A stretch of DNA of 64,000 nucleotides. Origin: Cryptomeria japonica (lineage: Eukaryota > Streptophyta > Pinopsida > Cupressales > Cupressaceae). Made by a program: the position numbers and the translations under genes. The stretch is from NCBI RefSeq assembly GCF_030272615.1, contig NC_081414.1:909297009-909361008 (forward strand). The letters are read 5' to 3'. Of the stretch, positions 1-9,262 are shown one piece after another; within the stretch, counting starts at the first letter, position 1; every line of letters begins with the position of its first letter. The notes beneath the pieces were generated by a model. That model saw only the letters and a list, made by a program, of their open reading frames with translations. It had not been told where the DNA came from and searched no databases.

Positions 1-121
1 GAGCGAGGGGAGCCTAGCGGTTCCCAGGCACAGATACTACCATATCATGATCCCTACTGGCGCGAGGGAGATCCAGGTATAGTAGGTTTATATTGATTGA
101 TTGATGTTTTGATGATATAGA

Positions 122-600
122 ATGGTACTAACAAAAATCTATTCTACTACCACAGCTAATGTGCAGGAATGGTGTTCCCTGATTCAGCAGGCAATGACAG
201 ATATTTCCATGATAGCACAGATCCCCAGTTCCTCACAGATTGCCTATAGGCCTCAGGGGAACGCAGGTCGGCATGAGGATTTGTTTTTCCCATTCCGAGT
301 ACAGGTAGATATATGGAGGGAGAGAGAGAGAGTCCTATCAGAGGACCTCCAGCAGGTGCGACAGAGAGAGAGAGAGTCCTATCAGAAGACCTCTAGCAGG
401 CACGGCGAGATCTAGCAGCGGCTCAGACCGAGGCTACCACCTATCGCGCGATCCTTATGGATAGGGATCATAGGAGTTCCTCTCGGAGTCACTCACGATC
501 TGTATCGCGCTACACACCCATGGGTCCACCTTCACGGCCAGATCAGGAGGGAGCGTCCAGTCGACACTCTCCAGCCACTAGCCCTAGGGATAGGAGATGA
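122..600 (+). pseudogene. decayed ORF fragment, Arg/Ser-rich C-terminus, unknown protein
   Basis: Reading from 122 gives a short open frame that stops at 413-415. A second forward frame carries on from about 406 to a TGA at 598-600 with an Arg/Ser/Pro-rich tail, so the two look like pieces of one protein joined by a frameshift. The shift falls inside a 44-bp tandem duplication, and the second copy also holds a TAG at 394-396 where the first copy has CAG. I do not recognise the protein. It lies on the strand opposite to the flanking Tat-lineage pol, beyond its 3' end. Tat elements are known to carry extra antisense ORFs there, so this may be the end of such an ORF. It could equally be unrelated decayed sequence. 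Confidence 0.4.
319..406. repeat. 44-bp tandem duplication with GA microsatellite
   Basis: Two adjacent copies of a 44-bp unit start with a run of GA dinucleotides followed by agtcctatcag; that string begins at 331 and again at 375. Because 44 is not a multiple of three, the copies are read in different frames. The GA run is a likely slippage site. Confidence 0.8.
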
Positions 601-1203
601 TTTTATGATGTAGGAGAGGTCACATTTTTGGATGTATAGTGACCTATATTTTTATACGATCCACACATATATATATGTATATATACATGCTTCTCTTTTG
701 TCTCAAATGTGTTATCTTTAATTTTTAAAACATTGTATATTTTGTTTTGATTAAATCTAATACATCTGGTAAATGTACATGTATGTTCAGAATTTAATTT
801 CCATGTGATTGATTTCTCAATGCTCCATGATTAAATTGATACATGTGTGACTTAATTAAATATTTAATCAAGTACTACATTGATGATAAGGAAGACATAT
901 GCATTAAGTCTAAGAATCATATAACTAATGTGATTTAATTTTTAATTTAAACACAACATGATACGATTCTACTTAACACATAAAGACACTGTATAATATG
1001 CTAGCATAATGGAATGTAAATCTTATACAATTTACATAAATGAATTCAAGACAAACCATAAAGTAAGAAGACACGCTTGTTAGGAATGAAGCAATATAGA
1101 TTAAACATCATAACATTTAATTCTATTTTGCTTTAATTAAGAGACACTAACATATTATCCAATGTTTGAAGAATTGAAAAGAAGATAAATAAGGAATGAA
1201 GAA
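601..1203. other. AT-rich spacer beyond Tat pol, no gene seen
   Basis: This AT-rich stretch contains no credible coding sequence on either strand. It lies downstream of the minus-strand Tat pol and is most simply its 3' untranslated region. A near-perfect AT palindrome sits at 851-872 and a TA-rich microsatellite near 665-690. I do not see a copy of the LTR found at 6966-8594, so the 3' LTR must lie to the left of the window. Confidence 0.5.
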
Positions 1204-4200
1204 TTAAGCATAATATCTACGCAAGTGCATAGCATTGATAGGTTCTTTAAGAGGCGTACCATCTACATCCGCTATTTTGTAAGCACCTGATCCATAATCC
1301 TCAATAACGATATATGGTCCAAGCCAATTAGGACTAAATTTTCCCTTTTCTGCAGGTAAGGCATTCACATTGCGCTGATTCTCATAGAGGACTAAGTCAC
1401 CTACTGAGAAGGAACGTTGAATAACCTTATCATTATAGCTTCGTTGTAGAGTTTTGTGATACGCTTGAATATGCTCAAGAGCGTTTATACGCTGTTCATC
1501 AAGCATCTCAAGCTGTTGAAGTCATTGTTCTCTATAAGAGTCATCATCTACTATACCTTTGAGAGAAACCCTAAGTGATGGAATCTCTAGCTCTAAAGGC
1601 ATAATAGCGTCAGCACCATAAACAAGATTATAAGGAGTAGTTCCCGTAGCAATTCGTACACTCGTTCGGTAGGCCCAAAGAGCATAGATTAGCTGGTTAC
1701 TCCAATCCTTACCATGCTTATTCACGGTTTTGCGAAGAATTTGTTCAATTATCTTATTGGATGATTCGGCTTGACCATTTGACTGAGGATAGTATGGTGT
1801 AGAAAATCGATGTTTGATATGATACTTCTCAAGGAATTTCTTCACGTCCTTGTTCTTAAATGATGTCCCATTATCTGAGATTATAGTAGAAGGTATCCCG
1901 AATCGAGAAATGATGTTTTCTAGAAGAAATTGACAAATCACTTCAGCAGTGGTAGAGCGAAGGGGAATAGCTTCTACCCACTTTGTAAAGTAATCTGTTG
2001 CAGTTATAATGAAGGTGTGTCCTTGAGATGAAGGAGGAGAGATTTTACCAATAAGATCCAAACCCCATGCGGAAAAAGGCCAAAAAGCTACTTGAGAACG
2101 GAGTTCTTGGGCAGGAGCATGAATCAGATTATTGTGTTGTTGACATTGATGGCATTTTTTAACAAATGAAAAGGAATCCTTCTGCATAGTTTGCCAATAG
2201 TATCCCATACAAAGCAATCTATGAACCAAGGATTTGCCCCCAAAATGCCCCCCACAGGCACCTGAATGTGCCTCTTCAAGAGCAACAGGGATTTCCGACT
2301 TGTTAAGACAACGAAGGAGAAGACCATCATAACCCCTTCGGTAAAGGACATTAGAAAGAATGATATACCTAGTAGACAGCTTGCGGATTCTAGCCCTAGT
2401 GTTCCTATTAGCGGAATCAGGAAAGGTACCATCGGTCAAATATCTTACGATATGCGAGTACCATTCATCTGAGTCTATAAAATCACAACATGTTACCAAG
2501 CTAGAATCGTCTACAATAGCTGGAGAAATAAGGTTGTGAATAACAAATTTAAGATCAACCACAGGGTCCTCTAAAGATACAAGAGAAGCCACACATGCCA
2601 TTGCATCCGCATGTCGATTATCTTTTTGAGGAACGGGTTCCATAGTATAAGAATCAAAATTTTGTAATAAAGAGATAGCAAGATCTTTATATTGTGATAA
2701 TTTGTCTTGTTTTGCTTGATATATTCCTGTTACTTGTCTTATAATCAATTGCAAATCTCCATAGATATGAATGTGTTTTATATTCAGAGCTAAGGCTGCT
2801 TTTATTCCCGCTATAAGAGCCTCATACTCAGCAGTGTTATTGGTACACAGGAAATTTAGACGATAGGATAAGGGAATGGGTTTCTTTGTAGGAGAAATCA
2901 GAACAACACCTGCCCCCGATCCCGTACGACACTTAGAGCCATCAAAGTATAACTCCCAAGTTTCATCTTTCTCTATAGAAAGAATGAAGTCGTCAGTAAA
3001 GGACTCAGGGTTAGGGAAGGAGAAAGGTGAAGGGGCCTCAACTAAGTGATCGGTCAACGCTTGTCCTTTAATTGCTCTTTGTGAAACAAATTTAAGGTCA
3101 AATTCAGTTAACATCATAACCCACTTAGCTAGACGTCCTGATAAATCAGTTTTAGAGAAAAGATGCTTCAAAGGATCAAACTTTACCATGACATGGACTT
3201 CTGAATTTAAAAGATAATGTCTCAATTTCTGAGTCGCAAATACCAAGGCCAAGCATTGTCTTTCTATCGCAGAATATCGGGTCTCATAATCGAGTAAGGT
3301 ACGACTTATGTAATAAACCGGACATTCCTTACCATCTTTATCATGTTGTGCCAACAATGCTGCGAGAGCATGAGAGGAAGCAACTGTATACAGAAGGAAG
3401 GGTTTAGAAGGTTCGGCAGGTTGAAGAATAGGAGGACTAGCCAAATACACTTTTAAATCTTCAAATGCTTGCTGACAATCCTCATTCCATTGAAAAGTGA
3501 TATCCTTTTTAAGAAGTTGAGTAAAAGGAAAGGTACGATCCGCAAGCTGAGACACAAACCTACGAATAGCTTGAATCTTTCCTTGTAAGCTTTTAAGTTG
3601 AGACACATTTCTAGGAGGTGGCATGTTGACAATAGCATCTATTTTCTTAGTATCCACCTCAATCCCACGATGCGAAACTATGAACCCCAATAGTTTTCCA
3701 CTATCCACACCAAAAACACATTTGCGGGGATTCGAGCGCATGTGATATTTATGAATTCTTTCAAAGATTTGATGAAGGATTTTAATATGATCCATGCGAA
3801 GAAAGGATTTGGCTAAAATGTCATCAACATAATCCTCTAAAATCTTATGCATATAATCATGAAAGATAAGGGTCATCGCTCGTTGATAAGTTTCACCGGC
3901 GTTTTTAAGTCCAAAAGGCATCATTATCCAACAAAACGTACCCCAAGGAGTGGTGAAAGCGGTTTTGAATTGATCTTGAGGGTTAATAAAAATTTGATTG
4001 TAGCCTGAAAAACCATCCATGAAGGATAACAAGGCATGTCCTGCCGTAGAATCAACTATCATGTCAATGTTTGGAAGAGGGAAATCATCTTTTAAAGAAG
4101 CCTTATTTAGATCCCGAAAGTCAGTACACATTCTTATTTTGTTGTCTAGTTTAGCCACAGCGACAATATTTGAAATCCATGGGGAATAGTCAATAGGGCG

Positions 4201-5754
4201 GATAAATCCAGCCTCCAATAATTTTTCAATCTCAGCCTTAACAAGCAGAGCCACCTTAGGATTCATTTTTCGAATCTTTTGTTTCACGGGCTTAGCATCA
4301 GGAACTAAGACAATATTATGAGTAACAATCTTAGGATCTATACCAGGCATGTCAGAATATGCCCAAGCAAAGATCTCAGGGAATTCATGCAATAGTTCTT
4401 CATATTGTTTCCGTTCCTCTTCATCCAAACATTTCCCAATTTTAATGACTTTCTCTTTATTGCAAGGGTCCATCTTAACATCAGTGGTGTCACTTATGAG
4501 AAGATTACTTTGTTGAGAAGTATCCTTTAACTGAGGGAATTCTTTCACAATCTCGTCATTATCAATCTCTTTTCCAAAATAGGCTTCAGTGTTCAAACAA
4601 TAAGGGAGTCCCCTATTGTGATGATAACGAGGAAGAGTGTCATAGGCTCCCAAGAACTCAGCTAAAGCATCGTCGGTAGGGAAGACATCCAAAGCACAGG
4701 CACATGAAGGATCCCCATCAATATACTCAGGATGTTGTATTGATAAAGATGTAGAGATAGCATTAACACTAATGCATGGTCTTTTAGAAGCTTTAGTACG
4801 TTTGCAGGGATTAAAGCCAAGTCCAAAGGCATAATTGTGAAAATTAGTCTCTAGAGGAACTCTTATCCCTTGTTCATGAGCACCACAACCTTTTCCATGA
4901 TACCCATGCTTAGCAAAAATGTGAAAACCACGACCATAACGATCAGCCATTTCAGGAAGAGAAGGTGGTTTTTCATAAGACAAAGAATCAAACTCTTCAT
5001 AATTAGAGATGTGAGGAGAAGAAGTTTGAGAGGCGGCCACAAAATTATTACTCATAGCTTCAGGTAAGGTTGATTGATTTTTAGTTTCTTCTTTCTTTTC
5101 AACTTTATGATTTTCAGCTTCTTCCTTCTTTTCAACTTTAATTTCTCTAGAAGGAACCTTATATTCACCCACAAAGGTAGGATTAAAATCAAGGGATCCC
5201 CAATCGTCGTCTTCGAGGATCTTCCCAGGATCAAAATCCTTCTTATGTGTATTTTCAAGTCGAGAAGAATCTTCTCCAAGAGCTCTAGACTCATCCAAAG
5301 AATTTTGATCATCGGAGAGCGAGGATTCACCGATAGGTATCTTATTTAAAGATTCATCACTAGATGAGGGCGGCTTAGAAGAAACCCCCTTAGAAGTGGA
5401 TGTTTGCAAACAAGCTTGAAAATTAGTATCACCTATCAAGGTATATGTCCTATTGTTATAAATAAATTTAACTTGTCTATGCAATGTAGAAGGGACAGCT
5501 TGCATACTGTGAATCCAAGGTCTCCCCAGTAGCAAGTTGTACGTTAGATTTCCCGACATAACATGGATAGGTGTAGGCAAAGTAACAGGCCCCACTGTGA
5601 TGGGTAAGGTGATAGTACCTAATGAAGTTTTAGCCACATTATCAAAGCCTCGAATAGGACGAGAGTCTGGTTCAATTAAGGATGTATCCACATTCATCTT
5701 ATGCAAAAGATTAATGCTACACACATTAAGACCAGAGCCATTATCTAATCGTGT
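1204..5754 (-). pseudogene. pol: Tat-type pol: protease, G-patch, RT, gypsy RNase H, second RNase H, integrase
   Basis: One frame reads from 5754 down to 1204, broken by a TGA at 1519-1521. The protease Asp lies at 5745-5743 in a DNGSG motif and the domain ends with LLGRPWIHSM. Numbering from codon 5724-5722: G-patch-like motif at residues 262-308; reverse transcriptase about 475-690 with YVDD at 632-635; gypsy RNase H about 730-890, where the usual first catalytic Asp appears as Val (LLYTVAS); a second RNase H about 922-1050 with D928, E966, D990 and D1040; integrase with H1153, H1160, C1191, C1194 and catalytic D1223, D1284, E1320. The integrase C-terminus follows the internal stop (1204-1506). 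Apart from that stop it is a well-kept copy, full length for the family, and acts in reverse transcription and integration. Confidence 0.88.
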
Positions 5755-6783
5755 TCACCTTATAGCCGTGTCTTTCATGATAACCACAATCATCAAGGGA
5801 TCATATTGATGTTGGATTTCACTAGTAGGCAACTCATCTTGAGTAAACACAATTTGAGCTTTAGGATTCATCACAGAGTTAACCAAAGATGCTATATTAC
5901 TAGATGTATTCGGTGGAGGAACATTCAAATCTTTCAAGGCATCTTGTAACATTCCATGATGAGCGGAAGAAGTTTGAATCAAATCCCAAAGGGATATCTT
6001 AGCAGGGGTAGCTTTAAGTTGTTCTATGAGATCATATTCCTTTCCAAGAACTTGTGAAATACGTGGAGCTTGTGGAAGAACCGGTTGAGGATTCGGAAGG
6101 GAAACAGGGATAACAGGAGGAGGACTAGGCTGCCTATTATTTCTGGTATGATAAGTATGGGCAACCACATGATAACTCTCTCTAGTTATTTGCTTGGCAT
6201 AATTATAAGGACTTATAGGTTTTCTTCCTTGCACAGTGATGATTGGTTTATTCGGAGTACGAAAGGAGTCATGATCATACCCTCCTTGGACAGTAAGGAG
6301 AGGTGACTTAGAAATTTGAAAGGTGGGAGAAGGATAAGCTCCTTGAACTTCAAAGAGAGGCTTTTTATGCTCATTCAAGTTTATCATTTTAACCAATTTA
6401 GAAGTTGTGTTTTTGTCTAAAGATTTCGATAAAGCCACAAAGTCATCAAGAGCATCATCCAACAAAGCATGATCATATCTATTAAAAGGTTTATCTTTTG
6501 ATTCAAAAGGAGACATCTCCTCATAGAGGGGATTGGTGAAAACAACCATGTTACTAGATTTAGTGGAAGAGTTGATAGGAATGTACCCTTGAGAGGACTC
6601 ATTCAACTTATCTTTCTCATCACAACGAAATGGCATAGTAACAAGGTTTATGAGTTTTTTGTAAAATGAAGGTTTGGCATCTTTAGGGTTTAAAAACTCA
6701 TCTAAAGCTTCATCTAATTCGTCTTGGCTATACTCATAATAATCATCGAAAGCATGAACATTTTGCAAATAAAAATCTGACAT
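5755..6783 (-). pseudogene. leading ORF of the Tat element, no gag domain, VQG repeats
   Basis: About 342 codons start at the ATG at 6783-6781 and end at a TGA at 5757-5755, only three codons before the protease Asp and in the same frame as pol; the stop probably broke a single polyprotein. There is no gag core and no Cys-His knuckle. The N-terminal third is acidic (DDYYEYSQDELDEALDEF). The middle has three spaced repeats ending in VQG (KPLFEVQG, SPLLTVQG, KPIITVQG). The last part (YDLIEQLKATPAKISLWDLI) matches the region just before the protease in the right-hand Tat element (YDLVEQLGKTPTLISILELL), so that part is a conserved Tat segment. The function of the first two thirds is unknown to me. 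Loss of gag by deletion is an alternative to a gag-less lineage. Confidence 0.65.
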
Positions 6784-6942
6784 TTTGAAAAGATTACACA
6801 AAACTTAAACACCCAATGCAAAGAAACACACTTTTTTTTTTTTTCTTTTTTTTTTTCTTTTTCTTTTTAATGAAAATGAAATGAAAACACACTAAATCTA
6901 GATCTAGATCTAACAAATGCAATGCAAGAGGAAGCAATGATA
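6784..6942 (-). other. short untranslated leader of the left Tat element
   Basis: About 160 bp separate the primer binding site from the first ATG. It holds a long A/G tract (read on the minus strand, 6830-6870) and an agatct repeat at 6897-6911. Compared with the 2.2-kb leader of the right Tat element it is very short. Confidence 0.5.
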
Positions 6943-6962
6943 GGTTCACGTCGGGTTCACCA
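6943..6962 (-). promoter_or_regulatory. putative primer binding site of the left Tat element
   Basis: Read on the minus strand this begins TGGTGAACCCGACG right after the LTR edge. The plus-strand version ends in TTCACCA, as a tRNA 3' end would. I cannot name the tRNA from memory. Its position at the inner LTR edge is the main support. Confidence 0.6.
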
Positions 6963-7395
6963 AAATGTGTGGGGGAAAAAGCGAGACTAGGTTAATCATG
7001 CCCTAATCCTACCTTTTGACACACATTACGGAATACGAAAGAGCCTAGAGATATCGCACAATTGGCTACTTCTTTTTGTGAAAGAGAGAGCCACGGGATA
7101 TCTATTAGGATTTCTATTCCCTTGTTGAAATTGTAAGATCAAGTAATGCAAGTTCAAACCCTAATCCCAAAATGCAAGTATGAACTAATAACAAGATTGC
7201 AGAATTGAGATTAAACAATGAACAGCTGTAAATACAAGGATGAAATAAGAATGCAGATGTGTACCCAGAGTCAAAATCGGACTGAAAATGTTCGGGACGG
7301 GGGCGCGGGCACCACTGTCCTGAAAACTGCACCGGAAGCTGCTGTTCTGCACTCTGAAACACTGTCGAAAAGCTGTTTGCAAGCTGTCTGTCCGG

Positions 7396-7454
7396 AGGAC
7401 CAGGGCGCCTAGCGCCTTTGTCCTAGGGACCAGGGTGCCCAGCGCCCCTGTCCC
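7396..7454. repeat. two adjacent GC-rich inverted repeats inside the LTR
   Basis: The first hairpin spans 7396-7424, with AGGAC at one end and GTCCT at the other and GGCGC/GCGCC near the centre. The second spans 7426-7454, with GGGAC and GTCCC outer arms. They look like diverged copies of one palindromic unit. Related units lie at about 7294-7320 (weak) and 8198-8231. Confidence 0.7.
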
Positions 7455-8197
7455 AGTCTTCTGCTCTGCAATTTGATACAGAGTGCTATCTCGACATTCT
7501 CTCTCTGGATCTGTATCCCGCGGCGTCGTCTGAATCCCGAAACCTGCAATGATATCTGAAAAAGGGTGTATGGGCGGCTATATAGGGTTTTGCCTTAGTC
7601 AAACCCCCGCTTTGGTGATTTCCACCTCCACGAATAGCCAAGTTGTTTTGTAAAATGTATTGTGTGTGCAGACCTAGTGTGTGTGCAAGGTCCCAAAATG
7701 CAAGAAAGCAAACTAGAGCAACCTAGAAAGTAAACCCTAATTGCTTGTAAATGATAACGTAAATGCTCTAAATCAAGATGCAAAGTGATCTAAAGCATGA
7801 ATAAATGATGTATTGAAGCTTATGTAAAGACATGAAAACAACATGAAATCATACCCAACCCTCAAGGGAGGAGTACAAGCCAATCTTCAGTCGGTAATCT
7901 CCTATTGTTCTTCAATGTCTTCCAAGCCCTAAATGGATGAATGGAATTGATAAATGCTTGATAGAGGGATGTTGTAAGATGTTGAAGTCTTCAAAGATCT
8001 GCTCTTTCGCTACATATGAAGTTCCTGAAAACAAAAATTGGATCCCTTCAAATGAAGAAAGAGAGCTCTTATGTAGGAAACCCTAGATCGTAAATTCGTA
8101 TTTTGGCCGACCTAGAGATTGAATATCCCGCCAATTTCTTGGGGTTAAGCTTTATTTTATGATTGGATCGCGCTCCTAAAATTTTGGGAAAAATGTC

Positions 8198-8231
8198 CGG
8201 GACCGTGTGCACTCCGGGCGCCACGGTCCCG
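8198..8231. repeat. perfect 10-bp inverted repeat in the LTR
   Basis: CGGGACCGTG (8198-8207) and CACGGTCCCG (8222-8231) are perfect complements separated by 14 nt. The spacer contains gggcgc, like the centre of the other GC palindromes of this LTR. Confidence 0.85.
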
Positions 8232-8594
8232 ACAACTTTTCACCAAATTTTTAGGGCCGTCGGATATGATGATTTTAGAGAGAATCCCGAAGTTACAGGT
8301 GATTTCGAGATGTTTTGACCCCCGAAATCAAGCCCCCAAGCTCAGAATAGGGCCTAATTAGGGTTTTTGATTGAATGATGTATTGGAGGAATAAACTGCG
8401 AAGGGCACGCTTTAGTGAAAGGGCCCAACTTTATGATGTAGAGAATGATGAAATAGGACCTTAGACCTAATTAATTTGATTAATTAAGTGCTAAAGGGGA
8501 AATGCCATGCAAAGTGCAACTGCGCCAAGGTGGGTGCTAAACTAGGTGTTAAATTGTACTGCTTTAGCAAGTGCGTACAATTTATGACGCTACA

Positions 8595-9262
8595 ATTACC
8601 TATTGACTTCTAACCATTTCAATAGTTGGAAAATCCCTTAACTGGGTAGCTTTAATAGGCTTTTTGTAAATCCTTTAACAGGGTGACTCAAATCAATGAG
8701 TTCTTCAAATCCTCTTGTGAGGTAACCTTTAACAAGGTTCCAACCTTTAACGGGGTATTTAGCCATCCCTTAACTGGGTGATCCCTAGCAGGATCGGTTC
8801 CTAGCAGAACCTATTGTAAAGTCCTTAACTGGATTAGGTTCCTAACAGAGCGGACTTCAAAAGAGTTCAAAGAACAACTTGTGGGTATTCATCACCACCG
8901 TGGTTTTTCCCAGTTGGGTTTCCATGTGAAAAATTAGTGTGTCATGTGTGATGCTTTTTCATGTGATGATTAGCATTTTTCGTTAAGTGATAATGCATGT
9001 TGATCTAGTGGTCTTTATATTTCTGATGATGTATTAATTTTTTAAGCATATGGGTGAAGTGGAAGTGAGTTATTAGGTTTTGTGAAGATCTAAGTGTTAC
9101 CGGTTTATGTGTTTCACAGTCTCACTATGTTTTACCAGTAGTGCCCTGATTTAGATCGGTGATCCTATTTACCAGTTAGTGCAGTCTTTGCAGTCAAAGT
9201 GGTTTTAGGAAGTTTTTATCTATACTGATTCACCCCCATCTCAGTATCTGTTGAGTACTTAC
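8595..9262 (+). repeat. fragment of a Sirevirus-like Copia LTR, plus orientation
   Basis: The segment carries, in opposite orientation, the hallmarks of the Copia LTRs at 12681, 19273 and 38588: accgtggtttttcccag with gggtttccatgtg, repeated ttaactggg and cctaacagag motifs, and near its right end gattcacccccatctcag, which mirrors the G-run block of the other LTRs. Its left part is cut by the Tat element at 8594/8595 and its right end lies against the broken reverse transcriptase of element A. The exact right edge (9250-9283) is uncertain and I found no target duplication. Confidence 0.6.

Larger units (their letters stand above)
1..8594 (-). mobile_element. Ty3/gypsy Tat-lineage retrotransposon (left copy), 3' end outside window
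   Basis: On the minus strand the order is 5' LTR (8594-6966), primer binding site, a non-gag leading ORF, protease, G-patch-like motif, reverse transcriptase, two RNase H domains and integrase, then a 3' region. A second, archaeal-type RNase H between the gypsy RNase H and the integrase is the known hallmark of the Tat lineage. The coding region keeps one frame from 6783 to 1204 but has two in-frame stops. No zinc-knuckle or gag core is visible, so this may be a gag-less derivative that depends on a partner element. The right LTR edge (gctaca at 8589-8594) abuts a Copia LTR fragment, so the element is probably inserted in it. The matching left edge and target duplication lie outside the window. 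Confidence 0.85.
6966..8594 (-). repeat. 5' LTR of the left Tat element
   Basis: On the minus strand it begins TGTAGCGTCATAAATTG (from 8594) and ends in CACA at 6966, next to the primer binding site. It is about 1.63 kb, and only one copy is in the window. It contains several GC-rich palindromes with GGGAC/GTCCC arms. The short open frames around 7114-7783 fall inside it and have no coding support. Confidence 0.75.

Noticed and set aside
7114..7783. Several short open frames
   Set aside because: All lie inside the LTR of the left Tat element and have no protein signature.
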